From NCBI RefSeq assembly GCF_014164775.1, contig NZ_JACJGB010000001.1:62001-126000 (forward strand): a DNA stretch of 64,000 nucleotides. Reading direction: 5' to 3'. The DNA is from Tessaracoccus sp. MC1679 (lineage in GTDB: Bacteria > Actinomycetota > Actinomycetes > Propionibacteriales > Propionibacteriaceae). The first letter of the stretch is position 1. Each line of letters opens with the position of its first letter. Of this stretch, positions 53,272 to 60,753 are shown in pieces. The position numbers and the translations under genes are program-made. Under the pieces are notes generated by a model. The model made no database searches. It saw only the letters and a program-made list of their open reading frames with translations, and was not told the origin of the DNA.

Positions 53272-54462
53272 ATGAACTGGATCCTCGAAGCCGCCATCGT
53301 CCTGATGCTCCTCAGCTACGGCGCGCGCGGCTGGCGCACCGGGCTGGTCGCGGGCGCCTTCTCCCTGGCGGGCACGGTGGCGGGCATCCTGGCCGGCCTG
53401 TGGGCGGGGCCGCGGCTGGTGGCGGCGTTCGGCTCCGACTGGCCGGTCCTGGGCCAGACGATGGCCCTTGTCGGGGCAGCCATGGCGGGCGCGGCGCTCG
53501 GCGACGCCGTGATCGGCTCGATCGGCCGCCGCTTCCGGGGGCCGGGCAGGCCGAACCCCGTCGACGCGATCCTCGGGGCCGGCGGGGCCGTGGTGGTCTC
53601 CGCCCTGGTGCTGGGCGTGCTCGCCGCAGCGATCAAGCCCATCGCCCCGCCCGCGTGGGTGCGCACCATCGACTCGTCGGTCAGCCTCGGTGTCATCGGG
53701 CGCGCGATGCCCGAGGAGGCGGCCCGGCAGGCATCGCGACTGACGGTGATGCTCGACGCCGCGGGCCTCCCGCGCGTCTTCAGCGGGCTCTTCCCCGAGC
53801 CCGAGCTGCCGGTCCCAGCCCCGGACGACGCCACGGCGCAATCCCCCGGGGTGCAGGCGGCAGCCGACAGCGTGCTGAAGATCGCGGCCGCAGTGCCCGA
53901 GTGTCGCGGCCCGCTGGCCGCCAACAGCGGCAGCGGGTGGGTGAGCGCCCCGGAACGGGTGGTCACCAACGCCCATGTGGTGGCCGGCTCCGACGCCGTG
54001 GCGGTCGAGGTGGGTGGACGCACACTCGCCGCCACCGTCGTCACGTTCGCCCCGGACATCGATATCGCTGTCCTCCACGTGCCGGGGCTGGAGGCCGAGC
54101 CGCTGACCCGGAGCGGCCCGCTGCCTGCCGAGACGCCGGTGGCGGTGGCCGGCTTCCCCGGAGGGGGCCCGTACACGGTCACCTCGGGGCGCGTCCGGGG
54201 CACGATCGACGCCCGCGGCGACGACATCTACGGCTCGACGGTGGTGTCGCGGGAGGTCCTGTCGCTTCGCGCCCACGCCGAGCAGGGAAACTCCGGGGGT
54301 CCGGTGCTCAACGAGAACGGCGAGGTGGCCGGGACGGTCTTCGCCATCTCGCTCGTCGATGCAGAGACCACCTATGCACTCACCAACGCTCAGACCAACG
54401 CCCTGATCGACGGGGCGGCCTCGGCCACGCAGGAGGTCAGCACCCAGGCGTGCACGCAGTGA
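53272..54462 (+). CDS. marP: MarP-like membrane serine protease (CvpA domain plus trypsin-like domain)
   Basis: 396 residues. Four N-terminal membrane helices of the colicin V production (CvpA) type (residues 1-125), then an extracytoplasmic chymotrypsin-fold protease with the triad in VTNAHVVAG (H235), DIDIAVLHV (D264) and EQGNSGGPVL (S341), nearly the same numbering as Mycobacterium tuberculosis MarP. Two Cys (PECRG and near the C-terminus QACTQ) could form the regulatory disulphide known in MarP. In mycobacteria it protects against acid stress by processing a peptidoglycan hydrolase. AGGAG precedes the ATG by about 6 nt. Confidence 0.94.
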   Translation: MNWILEAAIVLMLLSYGARGWRTGLVAGAFSLAGTVAGILAGLWAGPRLVAAFGSDWPVLGQTMALVGAAMAGAALGDAVIGSIGRRFRGPGRPNPVDAILGAGGAVVVSALVLGVLAAAIKPIAPPAWVRTIDSSVSLGVIGRAMPEEAARQASRLTVMLDAAGLPRVFSGLFPEPELPVPAPDDATAQSPGVQAAADSVLKIAAAVPECRGPLAANSGSGWVSAPERVVTNAHVVAGSDAVAVEVGGRTLAATVVTFAPDIDIAVLHVPGLEAEPLTRSGPLPAETPVAVAGFPGGGPYTVTSGRVRGTIDARGDDIYGSTVVSREVLSLRAHAEQGNSGGPVLNENGEVAGTVFAISLVDAETTYALTNAQTNALIDGAASATQEVSTQACTQ

Positions 54463-54483
54463 ACCACAAGGGGTGAAACCAGA

Positions 54484-54509
54484 AAGGCCGGTCCCGGGGG
54501 ACCGACCTT
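54484..54509 (+). terminator. Hairpin terminator after marP
   Basis: AAGGCCGGTCCC (54484-54495) pairs with GGGACCGACCTT (54498-54509) with one mismatch, 21 nt after the marP stop; its end abuts the CCA end of the opposing tRNA gene. Confidence 0.7.
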
Positions 54510-54584
54510 GGTGGAGCTAGGGGGATTCGAACCCCCGGCCTTCTCATTGCGAACGAGACGCGCTACCAACTGCGCCATAGCCCC
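54509..54584 (-). tRNA. tRNA-Ala (anticodon CGC), CCA encoded
   Basis: Acceptor GGGGCTA / TAGCTCC, D-arm GCGC-AGTTGGTA-GCGC, anticodon stem-loop TCTCG-TTCGCAA-TGAGA with anticodon CGC, T-arm GGGGG-TTCGAAT-CCCCC, then A and CCA. All arms fold normally; 76 nt including CCA. Confidence 0.96.
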
Positions 54585-54629
54585 TTGAAGCATCACGAAG
54601 CCTAGCACCGAGCCGAGCGGGGCTCCAAG

Positions 54630-55367
54630 TCAGTCCCCGACCGCCCGTGGCCGGTAATCGGAGACCTCCCGGGCCTCGCCTGCCGGGTTGTCCGCCGTCG
54701 GAATCTGCGCCGGCTGTTGGCTCACCGGAGCCGACAGGTCGATGGTGCGCACCGTCCGGGGCAGCAGCGGCTGCTGCACGTAGGTGGCCGGAGCGACGGG
54801 GATGGGATCCCACAGCGCGCCGATGGTGGTGGGCATCGACAGATCGATCGAGATCTCGATGTTCTCGGTGGCCTCGCGGTCCGACAGGTCGATGACGACG
54901 GTGTCCTCGTCCTCATCGAACCCCGCCTTCACCGCGGCCGAGCGGGCGTCCAGGCTGCGGTGCATCGACACCACAGACACCCGCGCCACGGCGAAGAACG
55001 CCACCAGGAGCCCTGCGGGGATGAGCAGGCTCCACCAGTGGACGATACCCAGCCCGGCCAGCACCGCCAGCGTCACCAGCGCCGCACCCAGCACCGCCGC
55101 GACAATGAGCCGACGGCGGGCCGCCTGCCGGGCGATGAGGCGAAGCTCGAGAAGGTCGGTCCGGCGCGTCAACGGCGTCGACACCTGCGCCGCGTCGTCG
55201 TCCTCGACATGCTCGACGACGTCGCGGTGGAGAATCCGCACCGAGTCCGAGAACCGCTGCGAGGGATCCCCGTCGAGATCGGCGTCCAGTTCCCGGGCGT
55301 TCCTCACCCAGGGCAGCCCAAGGGCCAGACCGACGACGACGACGATGGCGATGAGGATTCCGGCGAG
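54630..55367 (-). CDS. SepX/GLPR-like cell-division membrane protein
   Basis: 245 residues: one N-terminal membrane helix (VLAGILIAIVVVVGLALGLP), a cytoplasmic stretch with the family-typical QRFSDSVRILHRD, two further helices (about 100-145), and an acidic cytoplasmic tail with short hydrophobic motifs (TVVIDLSD, IEISIDLS, RTIDLSAP). Position beside glp and this layout match the actinobacterial signature protein called SepX in Streptomyces and GLPR in Corynebacterium, which binds the gephyrin-like Glp and links it to FtsZ and Wag31. The GTG at 55367 is chosen because TAACGT lies 7 nt upstream; a TTG 24 nt earlier would cover that box. Confidence 0.75.
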   Translation of the reverse strand, partial: LAGILIAIVVVVGLALGLPWVRNARELDADLDGDPSQRFSDSVRILHRDVVEHVEDDDAAQVSTPLTRRTDLLELRLIARQAARRRLIVAAVLGAALVTLAVLAGLGIVHWWSLLIPAGLLVAFFAVARVSVVSMHRSLDARSAAVKAGFDEDEDTVVIDLSDREATENIEISIDLSMPTTIGALWDPIPVAPATYVQQPLLPRTVRTIDLSAPVSQQPAQIPTADNPAGEAREVSDYRPRAVGD

Positions 55368-55453
55368 CACGCCGCCTACGTTAAACAACAACGCTGTGAT
55401 TTGGTCCCCCGGCTGCGGCGAGTCGGCGGATCACCGTCGCTTATTTCGAGTTC

Positions 55454-56749
55454 TCACTCCTCGTCGAGCAACCAGACCTTGACGGCCTCGCCGGCGTTGA
55501 CATGCTCGACGTGCTCATCCAACACGATCAGCGCGTTGGAATGAGCCAGCTCACCCAAGGCGTAGTTCTCCGTCACCTGCGCCACGTGGCGGATGCTGCC
55601 CTCGGTGGTGACCCGGCCCCGCAGGAGATGCATCTGCCCGCGGTGCGAGCGGAGCCCACCCGAGGCGATGGCGCGGACGCTCCGGTGTCCGGCGCGGGCG
55701 CCCATGAGCTGCCGGATCAGCGGGCGTGCGAAGGCGTGGAAGGACACGTAGGCGCTCACGGGGTTGCCCGGCAGCATCAGCATCGGCACATGGTCCTCGC
55801 CGATCAGCCCGAAGGTCTGGGTCCGTCCGGGCGACATGGCCACGTTGACCGAGTCCACCAGGCCGAGCCGCTCCATCACCGACGCCACCGCCTCGTAATC
55901 CTCGCGGCGTCCGCCGGTGGTGGAGATCACCAGGTCAGCCCGGATCAGTTGATCCGTGACCGCCTCTTCGATGGCGGAGGGATCGTTGGAGTGCACGGCC
56001 ACCCTGAAGACGGTCGCGCCCGCCGCCTTGGCCGCCGCCGCGACCATGAACGAGTTGGCGTCTGTGACCTCGCCGTGTTGCACGCTGCTGGTGGGATCCA
56101 CGAGGTGATCCCCGGAACTGACCACCACCACCCGGGGGCGGGGCCGGACCATCACCTTGTCGATGCCCGCGCTGGCGAGGAGGCCGATGCCCCGATCGTC
56201 GAGCAGGTCTCCCTCGCTGAGCAGGCGTGTGCCGAGCTTGAGGTGCTCGCCGGCGGCGCGCACGTACTCCCCCTCGCCGACGCGCTCGATGAGCCGGACC
56301 TTGCCGTCCTCGACGGTGCCGAAGGTGGCAGGCAGCACCGCCGTGGCGCCGCGGGGCAGCACGTCTCCGGGCGCCACCGAGGCGGCCGCCCGCTCGGGCA
56401 GCCTGGCGACGGTGAGGTCCACGATCTCCATCGGTGCGGCGAGGTGCCCCTCGTCGTCCAGCAACTCCTTGGCGCGGACGGCGTAGCCGGCCACCTTGGA
56501 GGTGCTGTTGGGTGGCACCGCGATCATCGAGTCGATGTCCTCGCAGAGGACCTGGTTCCACGCCTCCAGCAACGACATCCCGAACGGCCGCAGAGGCTCG
56601 ACCAGGCGGAGCAGGTAGGCGGTGTGATCAGTCACGCTCCGCAGCCCGGAGGCGTCCAGGGTTGGCGGATCGGGGAGCCGCGGCTCCTCCTCGACCGACT
56701 CTTCCTCACCGGGGACGTCGTCCTGCTTCTTCCGGGCAAACCAAGCCAT
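55454..56749 (-). CDS. glp: Glp, gephyrin-like MoeA homologue involved in cell division
   Basis: 431 residues with the MoeA/gephyrin fold: NSTSKVAGYAVRAKEL (MoeA usually has SxMDGYA, here altered), the domain III segment VVVSSGDHLVDP, DANSFMVAAAAKAAGA, VISTTGGRREDYEAV (MoeA has a GGVSVGDYD loop) and MLPGNPVSAYVSF. The altered active-site loops, the charged N-terminal extension (about 30 residues) and the SepX-like neighbour point to Glp, which binds FtsZ in Corynebacterium, rather than molybdenum insertion. No molybdopterin genes are nearby. TATCGT lies 7 nt before the ATG. Commonly mis-annotated as moeA. Confidence 0.85.
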   Translation of the reverse strand: MAWFARKKQDDVPGEEESVEEEPRLPDPPTLDASGLRSVTDHTAYLLRLVEPLRPFGMSLLEAWNQVLCEDIDSMIAVPPNSTSKVAGYAVRAKELLDDEGHLAAPMEIVDLTVARLPERAAASVAPGDVLPRGATAVLPATFGTVEDGKVRLIERVGEGEYVRAAGEHLKLGTRLLSEGDLLDDRGIGLLASAGIDKVMVRPRPRVVVVSSGDHLVDPTSSVQHGEVTDANSFMVAAAAKAAGATVFRVAVHSNDPSAIEEAVTDQLIRADLVISTTGGRREDYEAVASVMERLGLVDSVNVAMSPGRTQTFGLIGEDHVPMLMLPGNPVSAYVSFHAFARPLIRQLMGARAGHRSVRAIASGGLRSHRGQMHLLRGRVTTEGSIRHVAQVTENYALGELAHSNALIVLDEHVEHVNAGEAVKVWLLDEE

Positions 56750-56770
56750 GCTGCCTACGATAGGCCAATG
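56749..56770. promoter_or_regulatory. Symmetric divergent promoter of glp and the 5-FCL gene
   Basis: TACGATA (56756-56762) reads TACGAT on the plus strand, 6 nt before the ATG at 56768, and TATCGT on the minus strand, 7 nt before the ATG at 56749. One near-palindromic -10 thus appears to start two leaderless transcripts in opposite directions, with only 18 bp between start codons. Confidence 0.75.
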
Positions 56771-57352
56771 ACCCTCTCGGCCCGGAAGGACGCGCTGCGC
56801 GCCCGGATCTCCGCGGCCCGCGCCCGGGTCTCAGCCCAACAATGGGCCGCTGACAACGCCGCACGCGCTCGTTTCCTCCTCGCCCTGGCGGAGGGGTTCC
56901 CCGTAGGCACCGTCGCCGCGTACGTATCCCGCGACGGTGAGCCGGGCACCGTCGAAGCCATCGACGCGCTTGCCGCCCGCGGCTGGGGCCTCCTGCTGCC
57001 GAGGATCACCGGCCGCGGGGTGGCGTGGGCGCGCTTCGAGGGGTGGGACGCGATGGCCACGGGGTGGGGAGGCATCGCGCAACCCACCGGGCCCGTCCTC
57101 CCTCCCGAGGCGCTGGCAGAGGCCGGCCTCGTGGTGGCGCCGTGCCTTGCCGTGGGGACCGACGGCGCGCGCCTCGGTACCGGCGGCGGTTGGTACGACC
57201 GGGCGCTGCCCCACCGCGACCCGCTGTCCTTCGTGGTTGCACTGGCGCGCCACGAGGAGATCCGCGACGATCTGGGGCCCCTCACGCTCCCCCACGACAT
57301 CCCGGTCGACGGCTACGTCACAGAGCGCGAATCGGTCAGATTGACGCTCTGA
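56768..57352 (+). CDS. 5-formyltetrahydrofolate cyclo-ligase
   Basis: Converts 5-formyl-THF to 5,10-methenyl-THF with ATP, returning stored folate to one-carbon metabolism. 194 residues with the ATP site at the N-terminus (ARKDALRARISAARARV) and the signature APCLAVGTDGARLGTGGGWYDRAL. The ATG at 56768 is preceded by TACGAT at 6 nt (leaderless); in-frame sequence further upstream lies antisense to glp and is not coding. Confidence 0.94.
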   Translation: MTLSARKDALRARISAARARVSAQQWAADNAARARFLLALAEGFPVGTVAAYVSRDGEPGTVEAIDALAARGWGLLLPRITGRGVAWARFEGWDAMATGWGGIAQPTGPVLPPEALAEAGLVVAPCLAVGTDGARLGTGGGWYDRALPHRDPLSFVVALARHEEIRDDLGPLTLPHDIPVDGYVTERESVRLTL

Positions 57353-57391
57353 ACTACCATGGGTGGCGTCGTCTCCCACGGAGGATCCTGT

Positions 57392-57694
57392 ATGCCCACC
57401 TACCAGTACCGTTGCACAGACTGCGGCACCGATCTCGAGGCCGTGCAGAAGTTCACGGACCCCGCCCTGACGGACTGCCCCGAGTGCGACGGCGGACTGC
57501 GGAAGGTGTTCAGCGCCGTCGGCGTGGTGTTCAAGGGCTCCGGCTTCTACGCCACGGATTCGCGCGCCGCGAAGAAGGCCGCCTCCTCCCCCGCCAAGTC
57601 CGGGGCCAAGACGGAGCCGGCCAAGTCCGAGCCGGCCAAGTCCGAGCCGGTCAAGGCCGCGTCGGCGCCCAAGGTGGAGGCCAAGTCCGCCTGA
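57392..57694 (+). CDS. FmdB-family zinc-ribbon protein
   Basis: 100 residues. N-terminal zinc ribbon MPTYQYRCTDCGTDLE ... DCPECDG (two CxxC pairs), the FmdB/CxxC_CXXC_SSSS family, followed by VFKGSGFYATDSR. The last about 35 residues are a Lys/Ala/Pro/Ser/Glu-rich tail with KSEPA repeats reflecting a 15-bp DNA repeat near 57618-57650, a region prone to length change. Function is not established; often found near mscL in actinobacteria. GGAGG is 8 nt before the ATG. Confidence 0.9.
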   Translation: MPTYQYRCTDCGTDLEAVQKFTDPALTDCPECDGGLRKVFSAVGVVFKGSGFYATDSRAAKKAASSPAKSGAKTEPAKSEPAKSEPVKAASAPKVEAKSA

Positions 57695-57742
57695 ACCTGT
57701 GGACAGCGGGAAATCGGGCTCTCCACCTGCGATCAAGGGGGT

Positions 57743-58363
57743 ATGAGACGCATCCTCACCCCCGTCGCCTCGTTCGTGTCCTGGCATCGCCGTGCCGTCG
57801 CCGCACTGCTGGCCGCGCTGTCGGTGCTGCTCGTGGCGCAGTGGCTCGCCGAGCCGGGTGGGCCGACGGTGTCGGCGCCGGTCCTCGCTGGGCCGCTGGC
57901 CGCGGGCCACACGCTGACCTCGGCGGACGTGACGCTCACTGACCTCCCTGCCCACCTCGTGTTCTCGGGCGCCCCGCCCGCCCTCGAGGACGTCATCGGT
58001 CAGGTGACAGCGGTGGATCTCGCCGCGGGCACCCTGCTCCAGGCCGGGCTCCTGGCCACAGGCCAGGGCGTTTCCCCAGGCCGCGCCGTCGTGCCCATCA
58101 CCCTGCCGGACCAGGCTCTACGGTCCCTGCTGCGCCCAGGGGATCCCGTCACGCTCGTGGTCACCTCCGCGGAGTCCGCGGAGGTACTGAGCCGGGACGC
58201 CAGGGTCGCGGCGCTGCCGGCCGCGCCAGGCGGGTCCGCACTGGCGGTCGCGGGGGCCGGGGATGACGGCCTCGTACTCATGGACGTCCCGGCTGAGGAG
58301 GCCGCCATGGTGGCCGCCCTCGGACAGACCGGCCAGCTCAGCGTGGTGCTGGGCGCCTTGTGA
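57743..58363 (+). CDS. SAF-domain membrane-anchored protein (CpaB/RcpC-like)
   Basis: 206 residues: one N-terminal membrane helix (AVAALLAALSVLLVAQWLAE), then an SAF domain (APVLAGPLAAGHTLTSADVTL; DLAAGTLLQAGLL) and a further domain (VVPITLPDQALRSLLRPGDPV). This layout matches CpaB/RcpC proteins of Flp pilus systems, but no other pilus gene is present and such stand-alone genes are usual beside mscL in actinobacteria. AAGGGGG lies 2-8 nt before the ATG. Confidence 0.82.
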   Translation: MRRILTPVASFVSWHRRAVAALLAALSVLLVAQWLAEPGGPTVSAPVLAGPLAAGHTLTSADVTLTDLPAHLVFSGAPPALEDVIGQVTAVDLAAGTLLQAGLLATGQGVSPGRAVVPITLPDQALRSLLRPGDPVTLVVTSAESAEVLSRDARVAALPAAPGGSALAVAGAGDDGLVLMDVPAEEAAMVAALGQTGQLSVVLGAL

Positions 58364-58543
58364 GACGCGTGTAGCCGCGCCGGTTTGCCATCCTCGCGAC
58401 ATGCCCGCTAGCGTCATTGACGGCTCAACGCCCAGATCCGGACGGCCTCTCGTGTGGCCTCCCCCACGGATCGCCCCCGTCGCTGCATCGCGTGACGGGT
58501 CGTCTCCCGCTTCAGCGGAACACAGAAAAGAGACCTGATTCCC

Positions 58544-58909
58544 ATGAAGGGCTTCAAGGAATTCCTCATGCGCGGCAACCTCGTCGAGCTTGCCGTCGCG
58601 TTCGTCGTCGGCGCCTCGTTCGCCACGGTCGTCACCGCGTTCACCGCCATGTTCATGGACCTGCTGGGCAAGCTCGGCGGCACCCCGGACTTCTCGTCCT
58701 ACTCGCCGGGCGGGGTGTCGGTGGGCGCGTTCCTCACCGCACTGGTCGCGTTCATCATCGTGGCCTTCGTCGTGTACTTCGGCGTGGTGCTCCCCTACAC
58801 CAAGGCCAAGGAGCGCTTCGCCAAGACCGAAGCCGAGGCCCCCTCGCTGACCAAGTCGGAGCAGCTGCTCGAAGAGATCCGCGACTCGCTGGTCAACAAC
58901 CGCGTCTGA
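58544..58909 (+). CDS. mscL: Large-conductance mechanosensitive channel
   Basis: 121 residues, two membrane helices. TM1 with the pore-lining GNLVELAVAFVVGASFATVV, periplasmic loop, TM2 VGAFLTALVAFIIVAFVVYF, and a C-terminal helical bundle (SEQLLEEIRDSL). Opens on membrane tension to release solutes during hypo-osmotic shock. About 180 bp upstream separates it from the SAF gene; a hairpin follows. Confidence 0.96.
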   Translation: MKGFKEFLMRGNLVELAVAFVVGASFATVVTAFTAMFMDLLGKLGGTPDFSSYSPGGVSVGAFLTALVAFIIVAFVVYFGVVLPYTKAKERFAKTEAEAPSLTKSEQLLEEIRDSLVNNRV

Positions 58910-58928
58910 GCCCCGCTCGTCGTTCTCA

Positions 58929-58959
58929 CAGGGGCGTCACCCACTGGGTGGCGTCCCTG
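58929..58959. terminator. Hairpin terminator after mscL, also facing the opposing gene
   Basis: CAGGGGCGTCACCC (58929-58942) and GGGTGGCGTCCCTG (58946-58959) form a 14-bp stem including two G-T pairs, with a 3-nt loop, between convergent genes. Confidence 0.8.
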
Positions 58960-58969
58960 TGGCGTCACC

Positions 58970-59311
58970 TCACCAGTGGGGTGGCCGGTCGTCAGCGAGG
59001 CGCTGCTCGTGGCGGTCAAGCGGCCGCGAAGCCGGCGCCGACGGCGTGAGGCCCGTGAGGCCCAGTTCCCGGCGGGCCTCCGCCAGCGCGGCGTCGAACC
59101 GTGCGAACCCGAGAGCGCGCCGTTCCTCCAGCGGCACAGGAAACGGCCACGGCTCGCGGGCGAGCTGGCGCTCCCTGCGGAGCGCCTGGAGCGCGTCGGG
59201 GTGGAACCCTTGCAGAGCGAGCTCCTCGGCCAGCGCGGACGAGGAGCACAGCTGCAGCCGGTCCCCCGTCAGCGCCAGACCGAGCGCGGCCCACAGGTCG
59301 CGGTCACCCAC
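58970..59311 (-). CDS. Small hypothetical protein following the UGPase gene
   Basis: 113 residues, Leu/Ala/Arg-rich and helical (RDLWAALGLALTGDRLQLCS, EELALQGFHPDALQALRRER, FDAALAEARRELGL). No family recognised. The GTG at 59311 overlaps the end of the UGPase gene by 8 nt; earlier in-frame starts would overlap it by 50 nt or more. Codon use is consistent with coding, but no clear ribosome-binding site is seen. Confidence 0.6.
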   Translation of the reverse strand: MGDRDLWAALGLALTGDRLQLCSSSALAEELALQGFHPDALQALRRERQLAREPWPFPVPLEERRALGFARFDAALAEARRELGLTGLTPSAPASRPLDRHEQRLADDRPPHW

Positions 59312-60683
59312 CGAGGGTGGCGCCGTCGGGGACCTGCTGAGGGGACCCCTCATCGCCGAGTTCCGCATCCCCCACCACGGTAACCCCCGCGCCGAAGGTC
59401 CAATCGCCGTCCACCTTCAGTGAGGTGGCCTGCCGCAGGGACGGCGCAACCGGGATCCGGGCCAGGAACTTGTCCACCTTCTTGTAGAACCGGGAGTCGA
59501 GGCTGATCTCCGGGGAACTCGAGGTGGTGGCCACCAGACGGCCCTCGTCGGTCAGGTCGTAGACGTCAGAGCGCAGCAGGAGCAGCTCGTTGGTGGTCTT
59601 GACCGGCAGGAAGCGGTCGCGGCCCACGCAGATGGCCGTGGCCCCCTCGAACACCTCGATGGCGGCCCCCATCGCGGACTCCACCTGGATGACGGGCGTG
59701 GAGTCGCCGTCGGACGGGTCGACGGTCTTCTCGTTGCGGATGAGGGGAAGGCCGAGGACGGAGTTGCGCTCGGTGAGGGTGTCGCGGAGGACCTGGAGGT
59801 CGAACCAGAGGTTGTTGGTGTGGAAGAACGGGTGGCGGTGCTCGTCGGTGAAGAAGTCCATCTCCTCCGGCGCGGTCTGGGCGGTGTCGCGCAGGATGAG
59901 CTGATTGTCCGCCTTCCGGACGGCCAGGTGTCCGCCCTTCTTGTCGTTGATGGTGCGGCGGCACACCTCGGCGGCGTACGGGGCGCCGGACCGGGCGAAC
60001 CAGCCGGCGATGGTGGCGTTGGGCGCGGCGCCGAGGTTGTCCCCGTTGGAGACGCACGCGTAGCGGAAGCCGTGCTCGAGGAGCTGGTCCAGCACGCCGG
60101 AGCCCTCCAGCGCCGGGTAGAGGTCGCCGTGGCCGGGCGGGCACCATTCCAGGGAGGGATCCGCGGGCCACTCGACGGGGGTGAGGTCATCTGCGCGGAG
60201 CTTCGGCTCCTGGTTCTGCGTGAAGCTGAGCGGCAGCCCCTCCACCGGAAGCTCCTCGTAGCGCTCGAGGTGGGCCAACGTGTCGTCCTCGGTGCGGAAC
60301 GAGTTCATCAGCAGCAGCGGAAGGCGGGCGTGGTAGCGGTCGCGGGCGGCCAGGACCTGCTGGGTGATGAGATCAAGGAAGTTGAGCCCGTCGCGCACCT
60401 CCAGCAGGGTCTTGGCCTTGTCCAGGCCCATCGACGTGCCGAGGCCGCCGTTGAGCTTGATGATGACGGTCTTGCCGATCGCCTCGCGGGCCTCCGCCTC
60501 GGAGATGTCCACATCGGTCAGCATCGGTGGATCGAGCAGCGGCTCGATGGTGTCCTCCCGGATCACCCCGGTGGCACCGGATTCGAGGAGCTCGTAGAAG
60601 CGGGAGAAGACCTCGATCGCGGGGGCCGCGACCCCGGCGTCGATCATCTTCTGGCGGGCGGCGTTGAGGCCGGCTTCGGACAC
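59304..60683 (-). CDS. UTP-glucose-1-phosphate uridylyltransferase, eukaryote-type UDPGP family
   Basis: Makes UDP-glucose for glycans and osmolytes. 459 residues of the UDPGP (not bacterial GalU) family: nucleotide loop IIKLNGGLGTSMGLDKAK, LMNSFRTEDDT, WCPPGHGDLYPAL, CVSNGDNLGA and FLPVKTTNELLLLRSDVY. The GTG at 60683 has AAGGGAA 6 nt upstream and gives the usual N-terminus (SEAGLNAARQKMIDAGVAAP). Two-gene unit with the downstream small hypothetical. Confidence 0.95.
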   Translation of the reverse strand: MSEAGLNAARQKMIDAGVAAPAIEVFSRFYELLESGATGVIREDTIEPLLDPPMLTDVDISEAEAREAIGKTVIIKLNGGLGTSMGLDKAKTLLEVRDGLNFLDLITQQVLAARDRYHARLPLLLMNSFRTEDDTLAHLERYEELPVEGLPLSFTQNQEPKLRADDLTPVEWPADPSLEWCPPGHGDLYPALEGSGVLDQLLEHGFRYACVSNGDNLGAAPNATIAGWFARSGAPYAAEVCRRTINDKKGGHLAVRKADNQLILRDTAQTAPEEMDFFTDEHRHPFFHTNNLWFDLQVLRDTLTERNSVLGLPLIRNEKTVDPSDGDSTPVIQVESAMGAAIEVFEGATAICVGRDRFLPVKTTNELLLLRSDVYDLTDEGRLVATTSSSPEISLDSRFYKKVDKFLARIPVAPSLRQATSLKVDGDWTFGAGVTVVGDAELGDEGSPQQVPDGATLGG

Positions 60684-60753
60684 AGCTGTTCCCTTCGTTG
60701 CGGTTCTCGACACCGATCCTAGGCCAGCGGTCGCCCGGGGCGCGCCCTCGCGA

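Noticed and set aside
55454-56749. MoeA molybdopterin molybdenumtransferase
   Set aside because: Active-site loops are altered, no molybdopterin genes are near, and the SepX/GLPR-like neighbour fits Glp better.
57618-57660. 15-bp repeats in the fmdB gene as a possible CRISPR or regulatory repeat
   Set aside because: They are in frame, encode KSEPA repeats in a low-complexity tail, and have no spacers.
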